From Taibaiella helva (lineage in GTDB: Bacteria; Bacteroidota; Bacteroidia; Chitinophagales; Chitinophagaceae), in NCBI RefSeq assembly GCF_003545695.1, contig NZ_QUZZ01000004.1, positions 434,001 through 498,000 of the forward strand: 64,000 nucleotides of DNA, in the 5' to 3' direction. Below are positions 27,602 to 36,327 of this stretch, piece by piece. Numbering within the stretch: the stretch's first letter is position 1; every line of letters starts with the position of its first letter. The notes under the pieces were generated by a model. The model ran no database searches, was not told the origin of the DNA, and saw only the letters and a program-made list of their open reading frames with translations. Both the position numbers and the translations under genes were made by a program.

Positions 27602-29449
27602 TTAATAACCACGGCCCGCTTTATTTTCCATATAATTCATGAACGCCCGGTTGGCCACCTTGTTGCCGCCCGGCGTGGGATAATTACCGGTAAAGTACCA
27701 GTCGCCCTTATTGTGAGGGCAGGCTTCGTGCAGGCCTTCAATAGACTGATAAATGATCTGCACATCGGCCTGTACATCGTCGGGACGCAGCAGCTGACCG
27801 ATCTTATCGCTGATCTCGTCAGGCGTGAACGGTGCGTATACTTCTTTTACAAAGTTCTCTTCATCCAGCCGGTTGTGTTCCCTGGCCGTATTGCATTTGA
27901 TATAGGCCTCGGTAAGCACGTGGTTCATGTCGCGCTCTTTCAGCAGCTCAACAGCAGCCTGGAAGGCAATGAAATCTGCCATCCGGCTCATATCGATACC
28001 GTAGCAGTCAGGGTAGCGGATCTGTGGCGCGGAAGAAACGACAATGATCTTTTTAGGCTTCAGCCGGTCGAGCATTTTGATGATGCTCTGGCGCAACGTG
28101 GTCCCCCTTACGATACTGTCGTCGATAACGACGAGTGTATCCTGGTGCGGGTTAACGGTTCCGTAAGTAATATCGTACACGTGCTGCACCATTTCATCGC
28201 GCGCTGAATCGGCGGTAATAAAAGTACGCAGCTTAACATCCTTGATCGCGATCTTCTCGATACGCACGCGACGATGGATCAATTCGCTGATCTCCGCGTC
28301 GGTCATGGTATTCCTGTTACGGATAATACGCTGCACTTTCAGGTCCTTCAGGTAGTCCTCCAGGCCTTTAATGAGGCCATAGAAGGCTGTTTCAGCGGTA
28401 TTGGGGATAAAGGAAATGATCGCATTCTTAAGATCGTTATCCAGCGCTTCAAGCACTTTCGGCGCAAGGTTGGTGCCCAGGCGGATCCGCTCACGGTAGA
28501 TATCGGCATCGCTGCCCCGGCTGAAATAGATCCGTTCGAAACTGCAGGCCTTTTTCTCTGCCGGCTCCAGTATCTGCGGTACGCTCAAGGTACCATCTGC
28601 CTTTACGATCACGGCGCAGCCCGGCGGCAGCTCCTTGATCTCATGCTGCTGCACATTGAAGCTGGTTTGTATCGCAGGCCGTTCTGAGGCCACGATTACG
28701 ATCTCATCGTCGTGGTAATAATAAGCCGGGCGGATACCATGCTTATCGCGCAGCACAAAGCTGTCGCCGTTACCGATCAGCCCGCCGCAGACATAACCGC
28801 CGTCGAAACGGCTGGCGGCCTGCCGCAGCATGGCCTCTACATCAGGGTTCTCGGGAGACTTGACCTCCTCTTCACAGAGAAAATGGTGTACCGTATCGAT
28901 CATAGCGCCCAGGTCGCTGGCCCGCATGGTCTCGTCGGGATTCTCTTTCAGCAAGGCAAACAGCTCATCTGTGTTCACCAGGTTGAAGTTGCCGGCCATG
29001 GTCAGGTTGCGGGCCGGGTTGATATCCGACTTCACGAAGGGATGGCAGAATTTCACACTGTTCTTACCCTGTGTTCCGTAGCGTAGATGACCCAGCATCA
29101 CTTCTCCCATAAAACGCAGATAGCCCTTCATAAGGCCGGGATAGTCGCGCAGGTTGGGATACATACGTTCCAGCTCCGTCACTTCGTTCTGTACGGAGGT
29201 GAAGATCTCCTTGATCGCTCCCGGACCGGCAATGCGCAGGCGGTGCATGAACTGGTAGCCAGGCTCCACATTAAGCTTAAGCGTAGCGATGCCCGCGCCA
29301 TCCTGGCCCCGGTTATGCTGCTTCTCCATCAGGAGATAAAGCTTATTCAATGCGTAGAAGGAAGTACCGTATTTACGGTGGTAGTAAGAAATGGGCTTGA
29401 GCAGCCGAATGTAGGCAAGCCCGCATTCGTGTTTTAAAGCATCTGACAT
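27602..29449 (-). CDS. purF: Amidophosphoribosyltransferase (long Bacteroidota type)
   Basis: 615 aa, longer than the roughly 470-500 aa of most PurF but usual in this phylum. The N-terminal nucleophile hydrolase Cys is at residue 9 (KHECGLAYI), so an 8-residue propeptide must be removed. RGQDGAGIA, the GHLRYGTQG motif and a PRPP loop VVIDDSIVRGTTLRQSI follow. PurF transfers ammonia from glutamine to PRPP, the first step of purine synthesis. Its promoter is clear upstream. No other pur genes are nearby. Confidence 0.92.
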   Translation of the reverse strand: MSDALKHECGLAYIRLLKPISYYHRKYGTSFYALNKLYLLMEKQHNRGQDGAGIATLKLNVEPGYQFMHRLRIAGPGAIKEIFTSVQNEVTELERMYPNLRDYPGLMKGYLRFMGEVMLGHLRYGTQGKNSVKFCHPFVKSDINPARNLTMAGNFNLVNTDELFALLKENPDETMRASDLGAMIDTVHHFLCEEEVKSPENPDVEAMLRQAASRFDGGYVCGGLIGNGDSFVLRDKHGIRPAYYYHDDEIVIVASERPAIQTSFNVQQHEIKELPPGCAVIVKADGTLSVPQILEPAEKKACSFERIYFSRGSDADIYRERIRLGTNLAPKVLEALDNDLKNAIISFIPNTAETAFYGLIKGLEDYLKDLKVQRIIRNRNTMTDAEISELIHRRVRIEKIAIKDVKLRTFITADSARDEMVQHVYDITYGTVNPHQDTLVVIDDSIVRGTTLRQSIIKMLDRLKPKKIIVVSSAPQIRYPDCYGIDMSRMADFIAFQAAVELLKERDMNHVLTEAYIKCNTAREHNRLDEENFVKEVYAPFTPDEISDKIGQLLRPDDVQADVQIIYQSIEGLHEACPHNKGDWYFTGNYPTPGGNKVANRAFMNYMENKAGRGY

Positions 29450-29456
29450 GAGGACG

Positions 29457-29489
29457 CAAAGTTAAGCCGAAATTAATAAAATGAGCAAA
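29457..29489 (-). promoter_or_regulatory. Promoter of purF
   Basis: On the minus strand: TTTG (29486-29489), 21 nt, TAACTTTG (29457-29464), then 7 nt to the ATG. This suggests a nearly leaderless transcript. Confidence 0.7.
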
Positions 29490-29515
29490 TGTGCCGCCCT
29501 GATAGACATATAAAG

Positions 29516-29549
29516 AAAAACGTTCCGGCCAAAGGATCGGAACGTTTTT
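29516..29549. terminator. Terminator after the first PPLP-tailed gene
   Basis: AAAAACGTTCCG / CGGAACGTTTTT perfect 12-bp stem with a 10-nt loop, T-rich on both strands, 11 nt after the stop at 29560. Confidence 0.8.
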
Positions 29550-29559
29550 GCTTATCGCT

Positions 29560-29844
29560 TTACTTGCCGGGCAAAGGCGGGTGCGGTGGCAAAGGTGGAC
29601 GCGGCGGCAAAGGCGGATGATGCTGGGGCAGTGGCGGACGCGGCGGCGCATGCCTTACATGAGGCCGCGGATGCTGCCGGTAATAGCGATGGCGGCGGGG
29701 ATGGTACCCGCGGTACCCTTTTTTCTTATGGTGCTTGTAATAGCCGCGATGCGGACGATGATGCCGCTGCGCATAGCTGCTTTCCGGCGCAGTAAAGAGC
29801 GCCAGCGTCAGCACCAGAATGATGTACCAGATGAATTTTCTCAT
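29560..29844 (-). CDS. Small secreted His/Pro-rich protein with PPLPPHPPLP tail (A)
   Basis: 94 aa from the ATG at 29842-29844; an upstream in-frame codon would add six residues. A signal peptide (MRKFIWYIILVLTLALFTAPESSYAQ) is followed by a basic His/Arg/Tyr/Lys region and a tail of repeated PPLP units (PPRPPLP, HHPPLP, PPRPPLPPHPPLP). The tail is almost identical to that of the next gene upstream. A near-consensus TATCTTTC box lies about 25 nt before the ATG. Function unknown; the composition suggests an envelope protein that could bind metal, polyanion or a proline-recognising partner. Confidence 0.65.
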   Translation of the reverse strand: MRKFIWYIILVLTLALFTAPESSYAQRHHRPHRGYYKHHKKKGYRGYHPRRHRYYRQHPRPHVRHAPPRPPLPQHHPPLPPRPPLPPHPPLPGK

Positions 29845-29911
29845 GTCGTTCCGTTTTATCACCGCAGAAAGATACGAGTTCTTTCCCGGCGCTGCAATGA
29901 TGACAAGCTGA

Positions 29912-29960
29912 AAACAAAAATGTTCTGACCTGTAGCCACATCAGAACATTTTGTTTTCAG
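29912..29960 (-). terminator. Long terminator hairpin between the two PPLP-tailed genes
   Basis: A stem of about 17 bp with one bulged A (GAAAACAAAA-TGTTCTGA against TCAGAACATTTTGTTTTC) and a 12-nt loop, 19 nt after the stop of the upstream gene. Confidence 0.75.
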
Positions 29961-29978
29961 CAATGAGGTGCTCCTCGT

Positions 29979-30341
29979 TTACCAGGGCAGCGGCGGGTGC
30001 GGTGGCAGGGGTGGATGAGGAGGTAAAGGAATGTTGATGCTTACACCGCCGCTCACATAAGGCCTGGGCGGCGCATAGTAGGCCGGACGATAATAAGGAC
30101 GGCGATAATGCCTGCGGTAGGGCCTGTCATAGCTGTAATAGTGCGGTACATAGCGCCTGTCGTAACGATAGGCCTGCCTTGCACCCTGGTCATAGCCATG
30201 ACGGTAAGCTCTTTCGACTCTCCGTTGCTCTTTATAGCGATGTTTGTAATGCCCCTTGTGCCAGCCTTGCGCGCCGGCGTCATAACTCATGAATAATCCG
30301 AAGAACGCGAAAAGGACTGCTGTCAAAAGATACTTTTTCAT
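29979..30341 (-). CDS. Small secreted Tyr/Arg-rich protein with PPLPPHPPLP tail (B)
   Basis: 120 aa. A signal peptide (MKKYLLTAVLFAFFGLFMSYDAGAQ) precedes a Tyr/Arg/His-rich body (RYDRRYVPHYYSYDRPYRRHYRRPYYRP), a short beta segment VSGGVSINI and the tail PLPPHPPLPPHPPLPW. It is a neighbour and partial paralogue of the protein encoded at 29560-29844; each has its own terminator. No family recognised. The body resembles low-complexity YXXP proteins of Bacteroidota envelopes. Confidence 0.65.
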   Translation of the reverse strand: MKKYLLTAVLFAFFGLFMSYDAGAQGWHKGHYKHRYKEQRRVERAYRHGYDQGARQAYRYDRRYVPHYYSYDRPYRRHYRRPYYRPAYYAPPRPYVSGGVSINIPLPPHPPLPPHPPLPW

Positions 30342-30507
30342 AAAATGGCTTTTATTCGGTTAATGATGCTTACGTTCCTGCGCAGAGATCGTGTCGTTTT
30401 TATTAATGGCCGCCTGTAATCAGGATGCGCTAGTAAGACGGAGACGGGAAAGAAAGGTTTATCGACAACATTGTTCTGGAAATACAAAAATGTGTTAACA
30501 GAAGTCG

Positions 30508-30515
30508 TACTTTTG
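30508..30515 (+). promoter_or_regulatory. -7 box of the epimerase gene
   Basis: TACTTTTG fits TAnnTTTG, 27 nt before the ATG at 30543. It also argues against the longer reading from 30471. Confidence 0.55.
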
Positions 30516-30542
30516 AATCCCTACCGGTTATACGTTAAAACA

Positions 30543-31088
30543 ATGTTCCATTTCAATCCTTTGCCCCTGCAAGGCGCCTTTCTCATTACGCTGCCCGCCT
30601 TTACCGACAATCGCGGCAGCTTTATCAAAGCCTTTCAGCACAGTATTTTTGCGCGGGAAGAGATCACCTTCGACCTGCAGGAGAGCTATTTTTCCCTGTC
30701 GGGCAAAGAGGTGATCCGCGGCATGCATTTCCAGCTGCCGCCATACGACCATGCCAAGATCGTTTATTGCCCTTCGGGCGCTATCCTGGATGTGCTGGTC
30801 GACCTGAGAAAGGACAGTGCTACCTACGGGCAGCATTATGCGACAGAGCTGTCTGCTGCCAATCACCTGGCTTATTATATACCCAAAGGCTTTGCCCATG
30901 GCTTCAAATCACTGAGCGAGGGCGCGATGACCTGCTACCTCGTTTCGTCGGAGCATAGCAAGGAACACGATACCGGCATCCGCTACGATTCCTTCGGCTT
31001 TGACTGGGCCTGCAACCGGCCGGTGCTTTCCGAACGGGATCTTTCTTTTCCCCGCCTGGACACATTCGACAGTCCCTTTTTGCAGTAG
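30543..31088 (+). CDS. dTDP-4-dehydrorhamnose 3,5-epimerase family protein (RmlC-like)
   Basis: 181 aa from the ATG at 30543. It has the RmlC cupin pattern: DNRGSFIKAF, the QESYFSLSGKEVIRGMHFQ catalytic His region, CPSGAILDVLVDLRKDSATYG, and IPKGFAHGF with the Tyr/His set. RmlC epimerises C3 and C5 of a dTDP-keto sugar on the way to rhamnose. No rmlA, B or D genes lie in the window, so it may serve another deoxysugar. It stands alone, 80 bp before the dehydrogenase gene. Confidence 0.85.
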   Translation: MFHFNPLPLQGAFLITLPAFTDNRGSFIKAFQHSIFAREEITFDLQESYFSLSGKEVIRGMHFQLPPYDHAKIVYCPSGAILDVLVDLRKDSATYGQHYATELSAANHLAYYIPKGFAHGFKSLSEGAMTCYLVSSEHSKEHDTGIRYDSFGFDWACNRPVLSERDLSFPRLDTFDSPFLQ

Positions 31089-31168
31089 CCACGGTGCATA
31101 ACAATTGTTTTACAGTATAAACTGTTTTATTCCCTGAAATTTACCGGGTAAACAATAAAAATATTTTT

Positions 31169-31942
31169 ATGGCAAAAACAGCATTGATTACCGGCAGCAC
31201 CAGCGGCATAGGCCTCGCCACCGCCAAAGCCTTTGCAGCAAAAGGATACAACATTGTCTTCAACGGCCTGGAAGAGAACGGCGCAGAGATCGCTGCCGAT
31301 GTGGCGCAGGAATACGGCGTGGGCTACCTCTTTTCCCCGGCCAATATGATGCAGCCGGAAGCCATCAGGGGCCTTGCAAAAGAAGCGCTGGATAAGTTCG
31401 GATCAGTCGAAGTGCTGATCAATAACGCCGGCATACAGTTCGTTTCTCCAATCGAAGATTTCCCCGAAGACAAATGGGATGCGATCATCGCCATCAATCT
31501 CAGCGCGGCTTTCCACCTTACCAAGGCAATACTGCCTTCGATGAAGGCCCGTAAATACGGCCGCGTGATCAATATCTCGTCGGCACATGGGCTCATTGCC
31601 TCCCCTTTCAAAAGTGCCTATGTAGCTGCCAAGCACGGCATCATCGGCTTTACCAAAGTGCTGGCCCTGGAAGGCGGTGAATTCGGTATTACTGCCAACG
31701 CCATCTGCCCCGGTTATGTGCATACCCCTATCGTGGACAAGCAGATCCCCGACCAGATGAAAGCACACGACATGACCCGCGAAGAAGTGATCGAAAAAGT
31801 ATTCCTGGCCGAGCATGCCATTAAGGATTTTATTTCGCTCGACACCATCGCACAGACGATCCTTTACCTGGCCGACAGCGAGGCTGCGGCGACCATTACG
31901 GGTATTGCCATGCCGCTGGACGCCGGATGGACCGCGCATTAA
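31169..31942 (+). CDS. D-3-hydroxybutyrate dehydrogenase (SDR family)
   Basis: 257 aa. The Rossmann motif TGSTSGIGLA, NNAG, the catalytic Ser in NISSAHG and YxxxK in YVAAKHG are all present. The C-terminal half matches bacterial BDH closely: CPGYVHTPIVDKQIPDQ and the closing GIAMPLDAGWTAH. The enzyme interconverts 3-hydroxybutyrate and acetoacetate with NAD. An alpha/beta hydrolase follows 28 bp downstream and may be in the same transcript. No PHB synthase is nearby. Confidence 0.9.
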   Translation: MAKTALITGSTSGIGLATAKAFAAKGYNIVFNGLEENGAEIAADVAQEYGVGYLFSPANMMQPEAIRGLAKEALDKFGSVEVLINNAGIQFVSPIEDFPEDKWDAIIAINLSAAFHLTKAILPSMKARKYGRVINISSAHGLIASPFKSAYVAAKHGIIGFTKVLALEGGEFGITANAICPGYVHTPIVDKQIPDQMKAHDMTREEVIEKVFLAEHAIKDFISLDTIAQTILYLADSEAAATITGIAMPLDAGWTAH

Positions 31943-31970
31943 GCTTATTGTTCATCAAAACGATCCTATA

Positions 31971-32807
31971 GTGACTGATTACACCATTGCCACCAACAAT
32001 ATTGAGCTTCATTATGTCGAATATCATCCGAAAGGAAAGCCGACTCTCGTATTGATGCATGGGCTGACCGCCAATGCACATGCTTTCGACGGCCTGGTAA
32101 GCCACGGGCTGACTAAGCACTTCCGGCTCATTTCGCCCGACCTTCGCGGCCGCGGTCTCAGCAGCAAGCCGGCTTTTCACTATGGGCTGGAAGACCATGC
32201 CCGGGACATTCTCGGCCTGCTGGACCACCTGGGCATTGAGAAAGCATTGCTGGGCGGCCATTCCTACGGCGCATTGCTCAGTGTCTACATAGCGGCCAAC
32301 TATCCCGAACGGGTAGAGAAGCTGGTGATACTGGATGCTGCTGCAGAAATGAATCCCAATGCGCCTGCGATGCTGGGTCCTACGCTCAGCCGCCTGGACA
32401 AGACCTTCCCTTCTTATGCTTCTTTCCTTGAAGAGATGAAAGCCGCACCCCAGAACACTTTCTGGGATAAGGATATGGAAAGCTATTACAAAGCGGATGC
32501 CCATGTAAGGGAAGATGGTACCGCAAACCCCTACCCCAACCTTTCCAATATCATAGAAGTGGCTACCGGCGTGGCGCAGCAGCCCTGGACGCAAACCTTT
32601 GAGTGCGTCACCCAACCTGCAGTGCTCATCAACGGACAAGATAACTACACAATGGATGAGCCCCTGCTGCCCGACTTCAAGGCAAAGGAAACGGTCGGGC
32701 TGATGGCCAGTTGTCATTACGTTGCTGTGGACGGCAATCACCAGACGATGCTCTACGGCGACAATGCTGCCCAGGTGGTGCGGGCCATAGAAGCCTTCCT
32801 GCTGTGA
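31971..32807 (+). CDS. Alpha/beta-fold hydrolase
   Basis: 278 aa from the GTG at 31971. Longer readings start inside the dehydrogenase gene. The fold is clear: an oxyanion strand LVLMHGLTANAHAF, the nucleophile elbow GGHSYGALL, an acid near NGQDNYTMDEP and a late His in VDGNHQTML. The enzyme should be a cytoplasmic esterase or related hydrolase. It follows the hydroxybutyrate dehydrogenase by 28 bp, so a role on a hydroxyacid ester is possible but unproven. Confidence 0.82.
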   Translation: MTDYTIATNNIELHYVEYHPKGKPTLVLMHGLTANAHAFDGLVSHGLTKHFRLISPDLRGRGLSSKPAFHYGLEDHARDILGLLDHLGIEKALLGGHSYGALLSVYIAANYPERVEKLVILDAAAEMNPNAPAMLGPTLSRLDKTFPSYASFLEEMKAAPQNTFWDKDMESYYKADAHVREDGTANPYPNLSNIIEVATGVAQQPWTQTFECVTQPAVLINGQDNYTMDEPLLPDFKAKETVGLMASCHYVAVDGNHQTMLYGDNAAQVVRAIEAFLL

Positions 32808-32892
32808 CCGTATATAGGATATTACAGGGCGCTTGTTCAGATTTTCGTATTATTGCCGGAAACCGGACAGGCGCCTTTCCTGCGCCTTCTTT

Positions 32893-33819
32893 ATGAATAA
32901 AGAACAATATTTAAAGTCGTCGCAGCTGCTGCTGCAGCTGCCGGTATTTTTCCAGCCCTGGTGGCTGGATATTGTCAGCGACAACTGGCATATCACCATG
33001 GCGCCCGGCCCTGCCGGTACGATCGCCGGCGTATGGCCGGTGGCCCTGGAAAGCAAGCTGGGCCTGTCTATAATCCGCAATCCCCTTCTTACACCCTATC
33101 TCGGGCCATTCTTCCTGCAATCCCTTACGACAGAACAGCAGGCAAGAGTGTTCGAGACCCTCTGGCAGCAGTTTCCCCGCTGGGATAGCTTCGATATGGA
33201 AACCACCGTCTCTTTTGACCGGGCCGATCTGCTGCAGCAGAAGGAGATCGGGGTATCCGAAAAGATCACTTTTGAAATCGCGCTTGCACCCGGGGAAGAT
33301 GCTCTCTGGCGCGCCATGAGCAGCAATCACCGCAACCTGATCCGCCAGGCGGAGGCCAGCCATACCATAATCGAAAATCCGGGGCAGACCACCCGCCTGC
33401 TTCAGCTGCACCGGGAAACCTTCAGCAGGAAAAACAAACCTTACCCTTTCGTGCCGGCGATGATCGACCGCCTCGTACAATGCAGCCACGAACAGGACAG
33501 CGGCAGCTTATGGCACCTGCAGGATGCACAAGGACGAATCACCGCAGCGATCTTTACGGTATGGGACCGGCAAAAAATGTACCTGCTGCTCAGCGCCACC
33601 GATCCGGAGGCTGCGCATCCCGGCGCCGTGCGGCTGCTGATCTGGCATGCGATCAAAGCCGCCCGGCAAAAGGGACTTTCTGTCTTCGACTTCGAAGGCA
33701 GCATGGATCCGGGCATCGCCGCCTTCTTCCGCCGCTTCGGCGGCAGCCAAAAAACTTACCTTTGTGCTTCCAGGAACCGCTCTCTGTTGTGGAAAGTAAA
33801 GAAGAAGCTCCTGGGCTGA
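32893..33819 (+). CDS. FemAB/GNAT-type acyltransferase-like protein
   Basis: 308 aa from the ATG at 32893. The first half has FQPWWLDIVSDNWHI and LLTPYLGPFFLQ. The second half shows the FemAB-like GNAT signs: SSNHRNLIRQAE, LLQLHRETFSRKNKPYPF, AAIFTVWDRQKMYLLLSATDPEA and the closing FDFEGSMDPGIAAFFRRFGG. Relatives (Acetyltransf_6) transfer acyl or aminoacyl groups in cell-wall or surface-glycan synthesis. The next gene begins 15 bp downstream. Confidence 0.78.
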   Translation: MNKEQYLKSSQLLLQLPVFFQPWWLDIVSDNWHITMAPGPAGTIAGVWPVALESKLGLSIIRNPLLTPYLGPFFLQSLTTEQQARVFETLWQQFPRWDSFDMETTVSFDRADLLQQKEIGVSEKITFEIALAPGEDALWRAMSSNHRNLIRQAEASHTIIENPGQTTRLLQLHRETFSRKNKPYPFVPAMIDRLVQCSHEQDSGSLWHLQDAQGRITAAIFTVWDRQKMYLLLSATDPEAAHPGAVRLLIWHAIKAARQKGLSVFDFEGSMDPGIAAFFRRFGGSQKTYLCASRNRSLLWKVKKKLLG

Positions 33820-33834
33820 TCAAACAATAATACG

Positions 33835-34173
33835 ATGACGAAGAAAAAGCTGAACAGTTTCAGCGGGCTGGTGTTTTCTACCAACCCGGATATGATGAGG
33901 GAGGAAGCGCCGGAGCTGACCGAAACACCGGAGCCCAAAGCCCAGAAACTGCGGGTACGGATCGAGAAGAAGCACAGGGCCGGTAAAACGGTCACGCTCG
34001 TGGATGGCTTCTCCGGCAGCGAGGAGGACCTGGCTGGACTGGGCAAAAAACTGAAAACCAAATGCGGCGCAGGCGGCAGCGCCAAAGATGGTGAAATACT
34101 GATACAAGGCGATTACAAGGACAAAGTGATCGCCTGGCTTAAGGAGTGGGGCTATAGCCAAACCAAGGGCTAG
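33835..34173 (+). CDS. SUI1/eIF1-family translation factor (YciH-like)
   Basis: 112 aa. A variable N-terminal 40 residues lead into the SUI1 domain: LRVRIEKKHRAGKTVTLVDGFSG, LAGLGKKLKTKCGAGGSAKDGEILIQGD and KVIAWLKEWGYSQ. In bacteria YciH resembles eIF1 and is thought to influence initiation fidelity. It follows the FemAB-like gene by 15 bp and ends 2 bp from the convergent OmpA-type gene. Confidence 0.9.
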   Translation: MTKKKLNSFSGLVFSTNPDMMREEAPELTETPEPKAQKLRVRIEKKHRAGKTVTLVDGFSGSEEDLAGLGKKLKTKCGAGGSAKDGEILIQGDYKDKVIAWLKEWGYSQTKG

Positions 34174-34175
34174 GC

Positions 34176-36089
34176 TCAGGGCTTGCGCAGCACCAGTTCT
34201 ACCCTCCGGTTCTGCTGGCGGTGCTCTTCTGTATCGTTGGGTGCGATGGGATTGGCATCGGCCCAGCCTTGCGTATGGATCTTATCGTCGCTCACCCCCA
34301 GGCTGCCTAGCAGATCGGTCACCGTCCGGGCCCGGGCATAGGACAACTCTTCATTGATCGCAGGTGTACCGGAATCGTCGGTATAGCCATTCACAAAAAA
34401 TTCGGTATGTGGCTGGTCCAGGTACGGAGCAATCATCGCTTTCAGCTGTACCTGGTCGCTGTCGTTGAGCAGCACATTGCTGCGCAGGAAATAAAACCGT
34501 GCCAGCAGCGTATCGTGCAGCGGCGGACTGTAGTTAAAGTCCAGCAAAGGAAAATTAAGCGTATCGGGCGGCTGGACATGTGTTGTGGTAAAGGAGACCG
34601 TATCGTTGTAATCGGCGTAGCCCACACGATAAACATGCAGGCTGTACTTGCGGTTCAGCGATACAGAGGCCATATAGCTGGCATCACCCCGGTTGCTCTG
34701 GTAATGGTATAACTTTTCGCCGGTCTCCGCGTCGCGCCATTCGATCTGCGCATAGTTCAACCTTCTTTTATCCAGGCTGTCGTAGGCAATGCCAAAAACA
34801 TAAGTATAAGGCTCCGGCCGTGCTGCTTCCGGTATCTTCGCTTCATAGAGATCCATATTGCCAAGCCCGCCATTCCTGTTGGACGCCAGGTAACCCTTCC
34901 GGCCATCGGCACTCAGGCAAAGGCTCACGTCGTCGAAAACACTATTGAAGGGATAGCCCATATTTTCAGGGCGCTGCCATTTACCCTGTTTTTTCCGGCT
35001 GTAGAAGACATCGTTGCCGCCTAAACCCGGGTGTCCGTCTGAAGCAAAGTAAAGCGTCTGGTTGTCGGAAGCAATGAAAGGAGCGGTTTCATCAAAAGGT
35101 GTGTTGACTTCCGGCCCAAGGTTAACAGGTACCTGCCATAAGCCATCTTCAAAGCGGGACATCCATAAATCCTTGCCGCCATAACCTCCCGGCCGGTCGC
35201 TTACGAAATACAATTCTTTATTATCGCTGGAGAGGGAAGGCATGCCTTCATAGGCAGGGGTATTGATCGTGGCGCCAAAAGGCACCGGCTGCGACCAGCC
35301 GCCGTCCTTGGTAAAAGAGAAATAGAGATCGCAGCCCCCGGCTTCCCACCCGTTCTCGCTGCGATTGCCGCAGCGCATGAAGAAAAGATAGTGTCCGTCG
35401 GCAGAGAGCATTTGCGCCCCTTCCTGCATGCCCGAATTGGGCGGGCTGCCCATATCCCGGGCAATGAACCATCCACCACAAGAGTCCCGCTGCGCTATAT
35501 AAAAATCCTCATCCACACCATTGGTACGGCGCGTAAAAACGAGGGTGCTATCGTCGTGGCTGATGGAAGGAAAGTACTCGTCATATTGCGAGTTGATCCG
35601 TGGTCCCATATTGACGAGCGTATCGGTCCGTCGGGCATTAACCGCATATTTCCCAAACTGTATATTTTGCCTGATGCGCTCATATTCCGCTTTCATCGCA
35701 GGATGCAGTACAGCGGGCTTCGCCCATTGATCCAACACCGAAGAAGCGTGCTCGTATTGTTGTGCCTGGCATAGCGTACGGGCCAGCGGCAGCGCGAAAG
35801 CTTGTGTGCAGGCAGGGCAGGCGGTCGAAGCCTGCCGGAATACATCTGCGGCCCTGCTGAATTGTCGGGTATCGCAATATAACATGCCCAGCGCCAGATA
35901 AGCATCTGTAAAATGGGGCGCTTCCCGGATACATTTCTCAAGCAGACCGGCTGCTTCCTCATTGCGGTGAAGCCGGATCTGTTCCTGGGCGCGGCTGTAC
36001 AGCCGCTGTCCTTTTGGCGTTACGATCCCCTGCGCATTCAGCATTATTGTACTGCAGCAAAGAACCAAAAATAAAGCCAGGTAACGCAT
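34176..36089 (-). CDS. TPR / PD40 propeller / regulatory-like / OmpA envelope protein (PorE-like architecture)
   Basis: 637 aa. A signal peptide ends at about residue 20. TPR helices follow (ACLLEKCIREAP-like units, residues about 30-130), then a WD40-like PD40 propeller (about 165-410) with the repeated YFVSDRPGGYGGKDLW and YFASDGHPGLGGNDVFYS motifs. A beta-sandwich segment near 430-510 resembles a carboxypeptidase-regulatory domain, and the protein ends in an OmpA peptidoglycan-binding domain (FVNGYTDDSGTPAINEELSYARA). This is the domain order of the T9SS protein PorE, but Bacteroidota have many such proteins. It probably links outer-membrane machinery to the cell wall. Confidence 0.8.
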   Translation of the reverse strand: MRYLALFLVLCCSTIMLNAQGIVTPKGQRLYSRAQEQIRLHRNEEAAGLLEKCIREAPHFTDAYLALGMLYCDTRQFSRAADVFRQASTACPACTQAFALPLARTLCQAQQYEHASSVLDQWAKPAVLHPAMKAEYERIRQNIQFGKYAVNARRTDTLVNMGPRINSQYDEYFPSISHDDSTLVFTRRTNGVDEDFYIAQRDSCGGWFIARDMGSPPNSGMQEGAQMLSADGHYLFFMRCGNRSENGWEAGGCDLYFSFTKDGGWSQPVPFGATINTPAYEGMPSLSSDNKELYFVSDRPGGYGGKDLWMSRFEDGLWQVPVNLGPEVNTPFDETAPFIASDNQTLYFASDGHPGLGGNDVFYSRKKQGKWQRPENMGYPFNSVFDDVSLCLSADGRKGYLASNRNGGLGNMDLYEAKIPEAARPEPYTYVFGIAYDSLDKRRLNYAQIEWRDAETGEKLYHYQSNRGDASYMASVSLNRKYSLHVYRVGYADYNDTVSFTTTHVQPPDTLNFPLLDFNYSPPLHDTLLARFYFLRSNVLLNDSDQVQLKAMIAPYLDQPHTEFFVNGYTDDSGTPAINEELSYARARTVTDLLGSLGVSDDKIHTQGWADANPIAPNDTEEHRQQNRRVELVLRKP

Positions 36090-36327
36090 CAGGGAAAACT
36101 ATCGTTGTTTATTGAGGCGATGCAATAAACAGATTTTTTTCCGAATTTTAAAATATACCCTTATTTTAGTCAGCAAACGGTCCCGACGGCCAGAAGATAG
36201 TGGACAAGCACAAGGAGGAAAAGCAATGGGAAACGCCTTTTCCAGGAAAGATATAAGGCAAATTAATTAGTGTTATAAATAGTTTTTTAAGGTTATTTTC
36301 GCAACATCTAATCCATTTTACAATTTT

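Noticed and set aside
29560-29844. CRISPR-like or tandem DNA repeat in the PPLP region
   Set aside because: The repeats are short codon-level repeats inside a coding tail, not direct repeats with unique spacers.
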